From NCBI RefSeq assembly GCF_902859935.1, contig NZ_CADIKI010000002.1, positions 434,001-498,000 of the forward strand: a DNA stretch of 64,000 nucleotides, written 5' to 3'. Position 1 is the stretch's first letter, and every line of letters begins with the position of its first letter. Position numbers and translations under genes: made by a program. The DNA comes from Paraburkholderia fynbosensis. GTDB taxonomy: Bacteria > Pseudomonadota > Gammaproteobacteria > Burkholderiales > Burkholderiaceae. The notes beneath the pieces are model-generated. The model was not told where the DNA came from, did not search any database, and saw only the letters and a list, made by a program, of their open reading frames with translations. This document shows positions 1 to 8,491 of this stretch, one piece after another.

Positions 1-69
1 ACCTTAAAGAAGCGTGTCAATCTCGAACTGCGAATGCTGTAAATCCATTATTGACCGGCGAGTGAGTGA

Positions 70-792
70 ATGTCGCGCAATTCCGAAGATAGCCCGTTCG
101 CAATGATCGTGCGCCTATGGTGCACATTGGTTGCGTGCTTCTGGATCCTCCTGTTCTTATCCCTTCCTCTTCTGGCTTTGTTTGGAATTGCTAAAGCAGC
201 AAAGTATAAAAGAGAGGCAAAGCACAAGATAGAAAAGAAGTACTGGTCGAATCAGATTGTCCAGTGTGGGTGTCTTTTATATATAGCCGTTAATTTGTAC
301 GCTCACATCTTTCAGGATTTTCTGCATGTCGGATTTGAAAGGCAAAGGCAGATGATGGGCTGGTTTGATACGGTGATGGGTTTGCCGGGGCTTATTTGGT
401 ATATCTTCACTGACCGTGCTGTTGCAAATTCGGGCGATTCATCCCAATTCTTGTTTGTCACTTTCTATGGTGTGTTGATCTTGCTGTTCTTCAGTATGTT
501 CTTGGACTACTGTAAAGTTTACGGTCGTGCGGAATGGGGTGATGGGCACTGGGAGGCTCCAGATCGCGTGAACAGGGCACGAATCGCGAAACGGGAAAAG
601 AGGTTCGCACGCCAACACGCACTATCAGCCGAGTGGCATCAGTTGCAATGTGCACATCCGAGAAACTTGGATCAGTGGGCAGAATTGTCGAAAGCTGAAA
701 GGGAAGCAGCAATCGAGATTTGGGACGAGACGGCGGATGTTCTTTGGAAGAAGCTTGAGCAGGAAAACGCGCGGCTGCGTGAAGACAGCTGA
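70..792 (+). CDS. Hypothetical multi-pass membrane protein
   Basis: A 240-residue protein I do not recognise. It has a long hydrophobic stretch at about residues 13-43 and two or three more between residues 62 and 146 (for example around FLFVTFYGVLILLFF), so it is probably an inner-membrane protein with three or four spans. The C-terminal ~90 residues are soluble, highly charged and probably helical (rich in R, K, E, A). Base composition is AT-richer than the core genes downstream, in keeping with accessory DNA. Two more hypothetical genes follow on the same strand. No catalytic motif is visible, so no function is assigned. The start has no clear ribosome-binding site. Confidence 0.6.
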   Translation: MSRNSEDSPFAMIVRLWCTLVACFWILLFLSLPLLALFGIAKAAKYKREAKHKIEKKYWSNQIVQCGCLLYIAVNLYAHIFQDFLHVGFERQRQMMGWFDTVMGLPGLIWYIFTDRAVANSGDSSQFLFVTFYGVLILLFFSMFLDYCKVYGRAEWGDGHWEAPDRVNRARIAKREKRFARQHALSAEWHQLQCAHPRNLDQWAELSKAEREAAIEIWDETADVLWKKLEQENARLREDS

Positions 793-873
793 GAGTGAAG
801 TCAGATCTGCAACTCATTAAAAATATAATAAACGGGTTTGCTCGGCTTATGGGCGATGTGAAAAATAGATAAC

Positions 874-1233
874 ATGCAACTTCCAACGAAAAAAGCTTTC
901 CAACGATGGGGTGGGGACGGACTCGTGTTCTACGGAACCTACCTGCATCCGAATCCGCGTCTATACAAGTACATGTGGCAGATCTGGACGCCGGATTCGG
1001 CGCTTGAGGGATCTGACTTCTTCGAGCATGGCCCGCGCTATAGTACGGCGCGCTTTCATGAACTGGAGAGGGAGTTGATCAGTGCGGGCGTTTCGGGATT
1101 CATCTACAACCGGAAGTTGCCGCGTCGTGGACTTGGAGCGCCTTTCGACCTGACGCATTCTCGATGGGCGAATAGGGTTTGGGCTCCCTCATGGGAAGAT
1201 GACCCGGACTCCGAATGGAACGGACATAAGTGA
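874..1233 (+). CDS. Hypothetical protein, 119 aa
   Basis: Unrecognised soluble protein, rich in W, Y and R (for example LYKYMWQIWTPD and the C-terminal WAPSWEDDPDSEW). No signal peptide, membrane span or known motif is visible. It lies 82 bases after the membrane-protein gene and 44 bases before the next hypothetical gene, all on the plus strand, so the three may be one accessory transcript. The ATG at 874 has only an A-rich leader. Codon use is intermediate, which supports a real but horizontally acquired gene. Confidence 0.5.
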   Translation: MQLPTKKAFQRWGGDGLVFYGTYLHPNPRLYKYMWQIWTPDSALEGSDFFEHGPRYSTARFHELERELISAGVSGFIYNRKLPRRGLGAPFDLTHSRWANRVWAPSWEDDPDSEWNGHK

Positions 1234-1276
1234 GGGCGAACGCCCCGGTGATTTCAGTGCTTGAAATCCAGGTTAC

Positions 1277-1711
1277 GTGCGCATACTAGGAATTCCAAAA
1301 GTCTGGCGGAACACGGATGACGATGCCGAAAAAATTTCTGTAACCGGCTATCTCGGACGCCATTGCCGTGATGAGGAGATCGATATGGGATTCGAAACGT
1401 TGTACGAAGGAAAGGCTTGGCCCGAAGCCAAAGAGCGTCTCGGAGTGATGTCGGTCGATACGCTCAATCGTATCTGGCTACTCGTTCTTGAAGAGGATGG
1501 TTATCTAATCGCTATCGCGAAGAACGGCGAGGATGCATTGCTCGGTCGCATGTGCAAGCGCGATGATGGCAAGTTCTGCATCGAAATCGTTGTGCGCGCC
1601 CCAATCGAAAACAATATGCTTGGCCGTTACGAGTTCTGGCATGTCGATTCGACCGATAAGCAACGTCATGCTCAGAGGCTCAACGAAGTAATACGGGACC
1701 ATCTCGCTTGA
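1277..1711 (+). CDS. Hypothetical protein, 144 aa (GTG start)
   Basis: Unrecognised soluble acidic protein. It starts at GTG 1277 with a short AGG purine run about 5 bases upstream; no ATG lies near the N-terminus. The middle (around IWLLVLEEDGYLIAIAKNG) looks like alternating beta strands, and the C-terminus is charged and probably helical. It is the last of three plus-strand hypothetical genes and converges on the integrase. No functional motif is seen. The accessory setting could suit an immunity-like or DNA-metabolism role, but that is speculation. Confidence 0.5.
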   Translation: MRILGIPKVWRNTDDDAEKISVTGYLGRHCRDEEIDMGFETLYEGKAWPEAKERLGVMSVDTLNRIWLLVLEEDGYLIAIAKNGEDALLGRMCKRDDGKFCIEIVVRAPIENNMLGRYEFWHVDSTDKQRHAQRLNEVIRDHLA

Positions 1712-1827
1712 TTTCGGATAGAAGAATGATTCCCTCTTCCGGAGCGAGACCGGATACGCGCGGCATCAATCGCGCTGCGCGATCCCGGTTTGTACGCCTT
1801 TTATAAGAGATGGAAAGTGACCTGTTT

Positions 1828-1855
1828 TTCAGGCGGGTTGAAGCCGCCAAGCCCC
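1828..1855 (-). terminator. Hairpin after the integrase gene
   Basis: On the minus strand, just past the integrase stop, GGCGG and CCCGCC flank a six-base loop, followed by TGAAAAAC. The tail is A-rich rather than a clean T run, so this is a weak intrinsic-terminator candidate. The rest of 1712-1827 holds only a GC-rich imperfect palindrome (around 1760-1785) and no coding potential. Confidence 0.35.
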
Positions 1856-1860
1856 CCGAG

Positions 1861-3009
1861 TCATGCGGGGTCGAGCAGCAGCGAGTCGATGACTTTTACG
1901 GCCTTGCGACTCGCATCGTTCGGGCTCAGGTGAGCATAGCGCTGGGTCATTTTCGGATCGCTGTGGCCCAGCAACACGGACACTTCATACAGGCTGACAC
2001 CCGCCCTGACCAGCTTGCTCGCGAAGGTATGTCGAAACGTGTGGAGGGTCACGCGTCCTCCGCGTTCCTTGACCGCTGCCGGATCATTTAGCCCCGCGCG
2101 CTCGATCGCTTTCTTGATCGACTTCGTGCTGTAGCCGCGCTCGTTGCCCGTGCGGTCTTCGAAGACGTACCGCTGACCTGGCCTGCGTTCCTCCCACCGG
2201 CGACGTAGGATCGCTTCGAGTCGGGAGGTCATGTACAGCACGTCCTCGTTCCTTACCTTGCTCCGGTACAGATTGATTGTGCAGGCGTCGAGGCTGATCG
2301 CCGACCACGGAATGTTTGCGACCTCCGAGTATCGACACCCCGTATCTAGCAGGAAGACCGTGATATCGTAGTTGTCCTGCACATTCCGCGTCATCTCGGG
2401 TGTTCGCGTTTCTAACGGCTTTAAACCGTTTCTAAGCCGCTCCGGCTCGAGTTCGAGCAATAACGCCGACTCTTCGCTGGAATCCAGATATCGAAGTCTA
2501 TAAGAAGTCTTAAGCGCGGGAAACACGATTTCGCGATTCACTTTGAAGCCGAGCTTCGTCATCTCGTTGATGGTCGCGCGCAGCAATCCAATCTCGTGTT
2601 TGATTGTCGCAGGCTTGTCGCCCTCGGCCTTGCGTTTTGCGACAAGGACCTCGAAATCACGTGTTGTCAGTTCGTGTAGCAGCATGTCGGGCGGAAATCC
2701 GTAACACGGAAGCTTTGCCTTCGTCTTCGAATGAAGCTTGTACCCCATCGCTTTCCGAATGCCTGACCACATGCCGCTGTAATAGGCAGTGCCCTTGCGG
2801 GACTCCACGTACTGCTCAAGCGCATCCTTGACTGTTATTTCGGGCGAGTCGCCGAGGTATCGCTCGCTGTGCGCGCGGTTGCGGAACTCGCGTTCGACCT
2901 GCGCGGCTTTCGTCTTGTTCGGCGTCCCCGTGGAACCGAAGAACTTTTTTCCCTGAATCTGGAACTGGTAGTACCAATTTTTGCTGTTGTTTCGACGGAT
3001 TAGCGTCAT
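1861..3009 (-). CDS. Tyrosine recombinase / phage-type integrase
   Basis: A 382-residue site-specific recombinase that would catalyse integration and excision of the element. The N-terminus (LIRRNNSKNWYYQFQIQGKK) is an arm-binding-like beta domain and residues ~60-165 form a SAM-like core-binding domain. The catalytic domain shows the first Arg in DTGCRYSEVANIPW, the HTFRHTFASKLVRAG box, LLGHSD, and a C-terminal tyrosine in QRYAHLSP, so all visible catalytic residues are intact. The ATG at 3009 has AGGAG eight bases upstream. It reads in the same direction as the primase, from which it is separated by a terminator. The nearby attachment site was not found in the 150 bases beyond its 3' end. 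Confidence 0.93.
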   Translation of the reverse strand: MTLIRRNNSKNWYYQFQIQGKKFFGSTGTPNKTKAAQVEREFRNRAHSERYLGDSPEITVKDALEQYVESRKGTAYYSGMWSGIRKAMGYKLHSKTKAKLPCYGFPPDMLLHELTTRDFEVLVAKRKAEGDKPATIKHEIGLLRATINEMTKLGFKVNREIVFPALKTSYRLRYLDSSEESALLLELEPERLRNGLKPLETRTPEMTRNVQDNYDITVFLLDTGCRYSEVANIPWSAISLDACTINLYRSKVRNEDVLYMTSRLEAILRRRWEERRPGQRYVFEDRTGNERGYSTKSIKKAIERAGLNDPAAVKERGGRVTLHTFRHTFASKLVRAGVSLYEVSVLLGHSDPKMTQRYAHLSPNDASRKAVKVIDSLLLDPA

Positions 3010-3097
3010 GGCGTTGCTCCTTACGGAATGTAATTTATAAGCAACACCATCCAGTCAGAGACGGAGTATGACAACAGCTTTTGCCCATGCCAGGGAC

Positions 3098-3130
3098 AAA
3101 AAAACGGACCGTGCCGGAACACGATCCGTT
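3098..3130 (-). terminator. Intrinsic terminator after the primase gene
   Basis: Reading the minus strand, an ACGGA-CGTG / CACG-TCCGT imperfect stem around TTCCGG is followed by seven T. It lies between the primase stop and the integrase start, so the integrase probably has its own promoter. Confidence 0.7.
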
Positions 3131-3153
3131 CGGAAGGAGTCACTTGCGACGGG

Positions 3154-5421
3154 TTAAGCTGCGGGGGTTCCCCGGTCTTCGTCCGCGTCGAAATTCTCTT
3201 CGGTCATGCCGGAGAGCAACTTCTTTTGCCAGTCCTTCTGCCGCTGCTGGACTTCCGCATCGATGAACTCATGCCCGACATAGGCCTTGGTGTGTTCGTT
3301 GAACTCAAGATCGACGATCAGCCTCAAGCCCTTGTAAACGCGATGAGGCTTTGATACAGGTTTATACCCCTTGTCCGCCAGAATCATGCCGAACCGCTTG
3401 CCGGAATAGGCGAAGTTGTACTGCGAGTCGGTCCACGCCTTAAAAAACTTATAGGTGTCGCCGAAATGGATTTCACCATTGGGATCGTCGCGCGTGAATT
3501 CCGACAGCCAGCTTTCGACAACATCCATTTCACTGCGGTATTCCGCGACCTCGTTCGAGATGATCGCCGGCTCATTGAGCTTGTACCCATTCTCCTGCCA
3601 TTGCTTGCAGCCAGCAAGCGCCCAGTTCAAGATGCCTGGGAGTTCGTCGCGCAGTTTGCGTTCGAGGTCCGGGTCACGTTTCTCGGGCGGAATCGTCACA
3701 GTGAACGGAATCAGCTTCATACGACGCCAGATGCCATGATCGTTGCCCTTGATCGTCGGTTTGTAGTTACCAGCGAGCCAGAGCTTGAAGCGCGGCTTGA
3801 ACTCGAAAGCATTTTGGTAGAGCATGCGCGCGGTGATAACTTCGCCGCCGGTATACCACTTCACCGTTTTCTCGCTGAAATGGCGACCCTCTTCAACCTC
3901 GCTCATAGCGACGAGACGTTTCCCGGCCAAGCGGGCAACTTCGCTGCTTGCTGCATTTGGGGACATGGCAGCACCGCCGTTCTTGTCAAGCAACATATCT
4001 CCGTTCGCCTGTGCTCCGAGATCTCCGAAGAGAGCCCGCAGCAAATTGAGAAAGGTTGATTTTCCGTTTGCACCGCTGCCAAAAGCGAAGAACAGAGCAT
4101 GCTCCGACGTTTGCGTGGTCAGCGTATAGCCGATGGCGCGGCGCAGGTACTCCACAAGCTCGACGTTCCCGTTCATAATTTGAATCAGGAATTTCTCCCA
4201 CAACGGGCATGTCGCATCAGGATCGAAGTTTACCCCCGCAGTTTGCGTAATACGCAGCGCGGGGTCCATCGGCATGAACATGCCGGTCTGCAGATCAACG
4301 AGTCCGTTCTTTGCTGGGAAGATCCATTCTCCCTCATCAAGGTTGCGAACCGAGACCGCGATGCCGGGCTCGGACCTGAACAGTTCGACTGCATCCTTGA
4401 GAGCTTTGTTGCTTTCGGTGTACTTCGCGTGAAGGACCATCTCCTGGCGACTACCTGGAGACAGGCGGCGAATCTCCTCGTGAATCAGGGGAATGATTTC
4501 GCGGGCGAGATACAGCACACGTAAGTCGTCTATAAAACGCCACGCGCCGGTCGAGGTTTTTTCGAGCCACTGCTTCATCTCCGAGACGAAACTGAGTGTA
4601 TCGCCGTACAGTTCCGACATCCGACGCGCATTTCCGAGGTCAGTCGCGCGCGAGACGTTGCCGTTATTCTTCTGGTGGGAACTGACTACGTTTGCAGCAA
4701 TCTGCGATACTTCCGATTCCGACAGCGGTGGCTCGCAGTTGGCGGCGTTGTATTCAAGCAGTTCTTCTTCCAGCAGGTCGGGATTCAGGCCAGCATTGAG
4801 CAGGGAGAACCCCTCAAACGCGACTGAATCATTGCGGCTACCGATGACCACAGTTTTTAATTTGGCGGCTTTCCGTTTAGGCGACTTCGTGTTTTGTGTG
4901 GAGCACAACAAGTTAAGCAACGACGCGGGCGCTTCGGAAATCGGCAAAATGGGTTCGTCGAAGAAATAGGGCTCCCCATTGATGATTGACGGTGGGGCCA
5001 GACAGTAGCCGCCTTCTGCCTTCACATCGACGCGAGGCAGAAAATTGATCCGGCTCGGCACCCTGAGGCTCGGGGGATACCTGTAGATAAGATGGTACCC
5101 TCCAGATGGCGTGAACACTTTGCGAGTGGGCGGGAGCGCACCGTATTCTTTCTCCAGGCGACGCATAGATTTGAGGCCTGTCGCGTCTCCGTTCTTCACA
5201 TCGACATCGATAACAAGCGAGTAATCTGAGGCGGGACCTGTCGCGTAGGCTACGTTATAGTCGGGGCATTCATCAGCCCACTCCTGATGCTTTGCTGGAT
5301 CCTTGCTTGCATCCTTGAATCCATGTGGCGTAGCGGGAGCCTTTTCGTTCGGGCGAATGGGAAAACAGGCGAAACCTTCCGCTGCGAGCTCGGAGTATTT
5401 CTTAGTTGGGTCGATATTCAT
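3154..5421 (-). CDS. Primase-polymerase / SF3 helicase, phage P4 alpha type
   Basis: A 755-residue replication protein. Residues ~5-170 form a bifunctional primase/polymerase (Prim-Pol) domain, with the metal-binding pair in VIDVDVKNG and the strand GGYHLIYRYP. A PriCT-like helical stretch follows at ~195-255, then a D5_N-type region at ~290-400. The superfamily-3 helicase follows: Walker A in FGSGANGKSTF near residue 450, an acidic Walker B-like AMSEVEEG, and sensor-type WLAGNYKP followed by IWRRMKLIPF. Such proteins initiate and unwind replication of satellites (P4-like), plasmids and integrative elements. It heads a minus-strand block with three small paralogues upstream. An intact primase suggests the element can, or recently could, replicate on its own. 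Confidence 0.9.
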   Translation of the reverse strand: MNIDPTKKYSELAAEGFACFPIRPNEKAPATPHGFKDASKDPAKHQEWADECPDYNVAYATGPASDYSLVIDVDVKNGDATGLKSMRRLEKEYGALPPTRKVFTPSGGYHLIYRYPPSLRVPSRINFLPRVDVKAEGGYCLAPPSIINGEPYFFDEPILPISEAPASLLNLLCSTQNTKSPKRKAAKLKTVVIGSRNDSVAFEGFSLLNAGLNPDLLEEELLEYNAANCEPPLSESEVSQIAANVVSSHQKNNGNVSRATDLGNARRMSELYGDTLSFVSEMKQWLEKTSTGAWRFIDDLRVLYLAREIIPLIHEEIRRLSPGSRQEMVLHAKYTESNKALKDAVELFRSEPGIAVSVRNLDEGEWIFPAKNGLVDLQTGMFMPMDPALRITQTAGVNFDPDATCPLWEKFLIQIMNGNVELVEYLRRAIGYTLTTQTSEHALFFAFGSGANGKSTFLNLLRALFGDLGAQANGDMLLDKNGGAAMSPNAASSEVARLAGKRLVAMSEVEEGRHFSEKTVKWYTGGEVITARMLYQNAFEFKPRFKLWLAGNYKPTIKGNDHGIWRRMKLIPFTVTIPPEKRDPDLERKLRDELPGILNWALAGCKQWQENGYKLNEPAIISNEVAEYRSEMDVVESWLSEFTRDDPNGEIHFGDTYKFFKAWTDSQYNFAYSGKRFGMILADKGYKPVSKPHRVYKGLRLIVDLEFNEHTKAYVGHEFIDAEVQQRQKDWQKKLLSGMTEENFDADEDRGTPAA

Positions 5422-5498
5422 AGTTTAGGAATACGTAATAGATGACCGAGAAACCACTACCGGGGGTCTCTCGGTGTGTTTGGTATAGGATTCCGGAG

Positions 5499-5867
5499 TT
5501 AGTCGGCGCGCGCGGACACGGTGATCACTTTTTGGTCGCGGAAATTACAAACGCACGCAACCGCTTCCCGGCGCCTCGTTGGAATGATGCTAGTGAGTGC
5601 ATAAACCGCTTTGCACTCGTCGCAAACATTCCCGGCCGCAGCGCGGCGCGAGCCGATTGCCCTAGGTCGTGGGTGCTTCGTCAGATGTTTCGGACAGAGC
5701 GCTTCATCACCGGTACCGTAACTACAGACCGTGAAGGGACCTGCATGAAGATCGGTGGCCCAGACCGGATAATGTTCCTCGATGCAGACGAGCTTATATT
5801 CTTCGGGCATGAAGGCCGAAACGTCCCGCGAACAAAAGAGCGTGTCAGGTTTCGCAGTTTTAGCCAT
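5499..5867 (-). CDS. Small Cys/His protein, paralogue 1 of 3
   Basis: A 122-residue protein of unknown function. I place the start at the ATG at 5867 because this overlaps the stop of the upstream paralogue by 8 bases, as in translationally coupled genes; the frame stays open further upstream but without similarity. The conserved core is W-x-n-GPF, then GDEALCPKHLTKH, then an Ile-Gly pair and NVCDECKAVYAL. CP, a downstream His and CxxC also occur in the two neighbours, suggesting a single C-H-C-C zinc site. It is followed after 78 bases by the primase start. The role is unknown; a small DNA- or RNA-binding or regulatory protein of the element is possible. Confidence 0.6.
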   Translation of the reverse strand: MAKTAKPDTLFCSRDVSAFMPEEYKLVCIEEHYPVWATDLHAGPFTVCSYGTGDEALCPKHLTKHPRPRAIGSRRAAAGNVCDECKAVYALTSIIPTRRREAVACVCNFRDQKVITVSARAD

Positions 5868-6195
5868 GCAGCACCTCGCGGAAGTGATCTTCTTCAAGAG
5901 ATTCCAGCGAGAGAAGCCTGCTAGTCGCATAGACCGTATTGCAGTCGTCACAGACGATACCGCACGCCTCGCAATCCACTCCGATTGTGCGCGCCGGCTC
6001 ATGGCGAGTCAGGAGGAGCGGGCAGAGGACAAGATCACCGGTGTTGTAGCAGTAGACGGGGAGGGGACCATCGCCGATATCCGCAGGCCAAGTCGGGCGC
6101 TCCGGACTCAGATAAGCGATGTCGTAGCCGGGAGCGAACTTCCGAACGTCGCCGTCGCAGATAAACGTGTGAGGATATACAGTAGTAGTTTCCAT
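5860..6195 (-). CDS. Small Cys/His protein, paralogue 2 of 3
   Basis: A 111-residue protein clearly related to its downstream neighbour. It aligns through TWPADIGDGPLPV, GDLVLCPLLLTRH, RTIG and GIVCDDCNTVYAT. The shared Cys-Pro, His and CxxC positions suggest a compact zinc-binding fold. The N-terminus is short (METTTVYPH). Its stop overlaps the next start by 8 bases. A tandem duplication within the element is the simplest origin, and the divergence shows it is not recent. I do not recognise the family. Confidence 0.6.
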   Translation of the reverse strand: METTTVYPHTFICDGDVRKFAPGYDIAYLSPERPTWPADIGDGPLPVYCYNTGDLVLCPLLLTRHEPARTIGVDCEACGIVCDDCNTVYATSRLLSLESLEEDHFREVLHG

Positions 6196-6395
6196 ATTTT
6201 CGCTTTCAAATTTTTCTATCGAACCGGGGTTAGATTAGGATCACGAATTTAATAATCGGAATACATGTACTCATGGTTGTAGCCTTCCGATTCAGTTCAG
6301 GTGAATAGCCTCAGGTCGGTCGGGAAACGCATTTGGATGGATGCTATCTCCCGAATCACTTCAGCTAGTGAGGTTTGGAATAGGCAGAGGCGATA

Positions 6396-6863
6396 TCACG
6401 CGGACGCGCCTGAGTCTTGTTCTGCGGGCGCGGATGCCGTGTAATAGATGTGTTTGCAGCTCGGGCAGAGAATGCCTTCTGCCGGACCGCCCTCGTAGCC
6501 CACGGTGTTGCCGACGCCATGCCGATTGCGATGCTTAGGGCACAGCACCAAAGCCCCGGCAGCTACCATAGAAAGAGGGTAGGGTGCGCCTTCGGCGATG
6601 CCTTGCTCCGCGAGGGGCCAGACGAGGTGTTCAGGGTCAAGCGAGTATGAGACGCTATATTCCGAGACTGGAATCGGAGGTTTGCGTTTGTACTGTTTGC
6701 GCGGACGACGCTGAGCATCGACGTGCTTAGTATCAGTAGTGGGAATATTTTCGGTGTGAGCTGCATCGAGGTTCTGCTTCGATTGGACTGCAGGCTCAGC
6801 AGCAGTAGTGCAAGATGAATGCATGAGGTGACCGTCTTCAATTCGAGTGAAGGTCAATGACAT
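6396..6863 (-). CDS. Small Cys/His protein, paralogue 3 of 3, with basic linker
   Basis: About 155 residues with the start placed at 6863; ATGs at 6899 and 6824 are also possible, and none has a convincing ribosome-binding site. The C-terminal half matches the other two paralogues: LVWPLAEQG, AGALVLCPKHRNRH, NTVGYEGG, GILCPSCKHIYYT. Unlike them it has a long N-terminal extension ending in a basic stretch (QRRPRKQYKRKPP), which could contact nucleic acid. It is separated from paralogue 2 by 200 bases with no gene visible. Function unknown. Confidence 0.55.
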   Translation of the reverse strand: MSLTFTRIEDGHLMHSSCTTAAEPAVQSKQNLDAAHTENIPTTDTKHVDAQRRPRKQYKRKPPIPVSEYSVSYSLDPEHLVWPLAEQGIAEGAPYPLSMVAAGALVLCPKHRNRHGVGNTVGYEGGPAEGILCPSCKHIYYTASAPAEQDSGASA

Positions 6864-6996
6864 GCTGCAAGACGGTAGAGTATATGCAGCGGACGCCATC
6901 GACCAAATTCCGTTCGTGATGAACGGGCTTTTGATCGAAGATGCGTCTCACTGCACCACCCAGGTAACTGGACTGAGGACCGCTCAAAACGCGCAT
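6838..6996 (-). CDS. Possible small ORF upstream of the Cys/His genes
   Basis: A 52-codon frame starting ATG 6996 (reading MRVLSGPQSSYLGG), with GAGGGG immediately before the ATG. The frame stays open upstream for about 75 bases without a clear start. Its stop overlaps the 5' end of paralogue 3 (start 6863) by 26 bases, like the coupled overlap seen between paralogues 1 and 2. Evidence is limited to the open frame, position and a purine run placed rather close to the start. Confidence 0.25.
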   Translation of the reverse strand: MRVLSGPQSSYLGGAVRRIFDQKPVHHERNLVDGVRCIYSTVLQHVIDLHSN

Positions 6997-7390
6997 CCCC
7001 TCGGGCTGGTCACACACATACCTCCATTGCCCGGTGCTGGCGAGAACCCCATCGAAGTCGAAAACGACTTGTTAATTGATGGTTCTAGGTGCCAAGATCT
7101 CTTGATGGACTCAACTGTATCGGGGTCGATCCACGCATGCAAGCGGGCGTTGGAAACTGGTAAACATTGCCCGTATCGCGCCGAGGCTGACGGGAAAGGA
7201 CGTTTTTCGAATACCGGGGCGAGATGGGCTGTTACAAATCCTTGCGGCAGGTTTGTCGTGCGGAGGTCATTGTAAGACGCGTGGCGGGGCTATAAATTTG
7301 TCTCCGGCGCATGTTTTCTCTTCCGGTTCCTCCGGCCGCACGCATCCATGCCCCCGCCTCCATGCCTGTTGCGCGAGCGCAACACATCTT

Positions 7391-7480
7391 AAACAATTCA
7401 ACGATTCTCATCAATTTTCAGAAAGTTCTCTCTATCTCTTCCTCTATATAAAAACTTTCTAAAAACAAGAGAAATTGTTT
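7391..7480. repeat. AT-rich zone with two nested inverted repeats
   Basis: AAACAATT (7391-7398) is mirrored by AATTGTTT (7473-7480). Inside it, AGAAAGTT (7420-7427) is mirrored by AACTTTCT (7453-7460). The intervening sequence is pyrimidine-rich then A/T-rich. It lies between the minus-strand replication genes and a plus-strand gene, where an operator pair or replication origin of the element would be expected. Apart from this, 7000-7805 shows no convincing gene. Confidence 0.4.
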
Positions 7481-7805
7481 AATCGTTTAAAAAGCCGTTC
7501 CCTTCAGTTGGATGGGAAGAAATTTGATCCCGACATGCAACGGGCGGTCGGCGACGGCCAAAACACGGGGCTTGGCGGGGATGGTCCTACGGCAGAATCT
7601 TAATAAGCTGATGATCTGGCTCGGAAATCCCTGCTAGATCAAGGGTATAGAGCGCCGGTGCGTAAGGGTGACGTGAAAACTGTGACTGTTGCTCGATGAG
7701 TTTCGAGGTGGTCGGCGTTGTGTTGGTCATTGTCGTTCGCCTGCCGTTGCCTTGAAGGGCGATCTACGGGACCCTGGACGCACTTTCAACGAATGGAGTG
7801 CGATC

Positions 7806-8120
7806 ATGGTTGATCAGAAGCAAGGGGTGGTCAGCAAAGACGTGACAGCAGGCAAGTCGGCTGCTGTTGACCCGAAGGCAGGAGCTGCTACTTCGGCCGC
7901 GAGCGCGACGCCTAACGATACCGCAGCGAAGACTGAACCAGCTACGCCGACGAAGATGGAACTGGCGACGGAGATCTACAAACGTATGCGGACCCTCAAA
8001 GACGTGACCCGGAAGGACATCATCGAAAAGTTTATCGCCGAGGTGAAGCTGACGAAGGCTGGCGCGAGCACGTACTACCAGATGATCAAGGACAAGCACG
8101 AGCCGCAGGGCAAGAAATAA
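7806..8120 (+). CDS. Small protein with disordered N-terminus and a helical C-terminal domain
   Basis: A 104-residue protein. I start it at ATG 7806, which has GGAG seven bases upstream; the frame is open further up but reads as non-coding. The first ~55 residues are low-complexity (A, T, K, P). The C-terminal ~50 residues (YKRMRTLKDVTRKDIIEKF, then AGASTYYQMIKDK) are a charged helical domain. I recall similar Lys-rich modules with a GASTYYQ-like motif from accessory DNA, without a firm function. A strong terminator follows after 20 bases, so it is a single-gene transcript, perhaps a DNA-binding or regulatory protein. Confidence 0.65.
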   Translation: MVDQKQGVVSKDVTAGKSAAVDPKAGAATSAASATPNDTAAKTEPATPTKMELATEIYKRMRTLKDVTRKDIIEKFIAEVKLTKAGASTYYQMIKDKHEPQGKK

Positions 8121-8140
8121 TCGATGTTGCTGCCAGATCG

Positions 8141-8169
8141 AAAAGCTCCTTCCCGGGAGCTTTTTTTTT
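8141..8169 (+). terminator. Strong intrinsic terminator
   Basis: AAAAGCTCC and GGGAGCTTTT form a tight stem followed by a run of T, 20 bases after the stop of the preceding gene. Beyond it, 8170-8491 holds no recognisable gene. Confidence 0.9.
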
Positions 8170-8491
8170 CGTTCGCCATAGCGCCGGTGCAATCTAATAT
8201 GGACTTCGGAGTCCATGCGTCAGCTGACATTTCAACCTGGACGTCCCAGTTCGGGCCCGTTGCTGCCGTTCGAGTTCCGCTGCAAAACGTCAGCTCTGCA
8301 GCGGGTTGCGATGGTTCGCCCTACGGCCAAGCGCTTCGCTGCTCAGCCATTCAGTTCTGACGACCCCTTCCGCAACGGCCGCTTCAGTGCATCGTTCATC
8401 GTTGGTCAAAAGTCAGAGTAACGCTTTGCCCCCTTAGTGCCTAGATGCGCTTGCCGCACCGTTGCATCGTCATCCCCCATATCCGGACGTG

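Noticed and set aside
1725..1760. tRNA T-arm-like sequence (GATTCCCTC-TTCCGG) near the integrase 3' end as attL
   Set aside because: No other tRNA part or match to the tRNA-Gly fragment at the right end; too short to support.
6847..7275. 142-codon plus-strand open frame in the element
   Set aside because: Composition looks non-coding, no ribosome-binding site was seen, and it lies antisense to the start of paralogue 3 and the small minus-strand frame.
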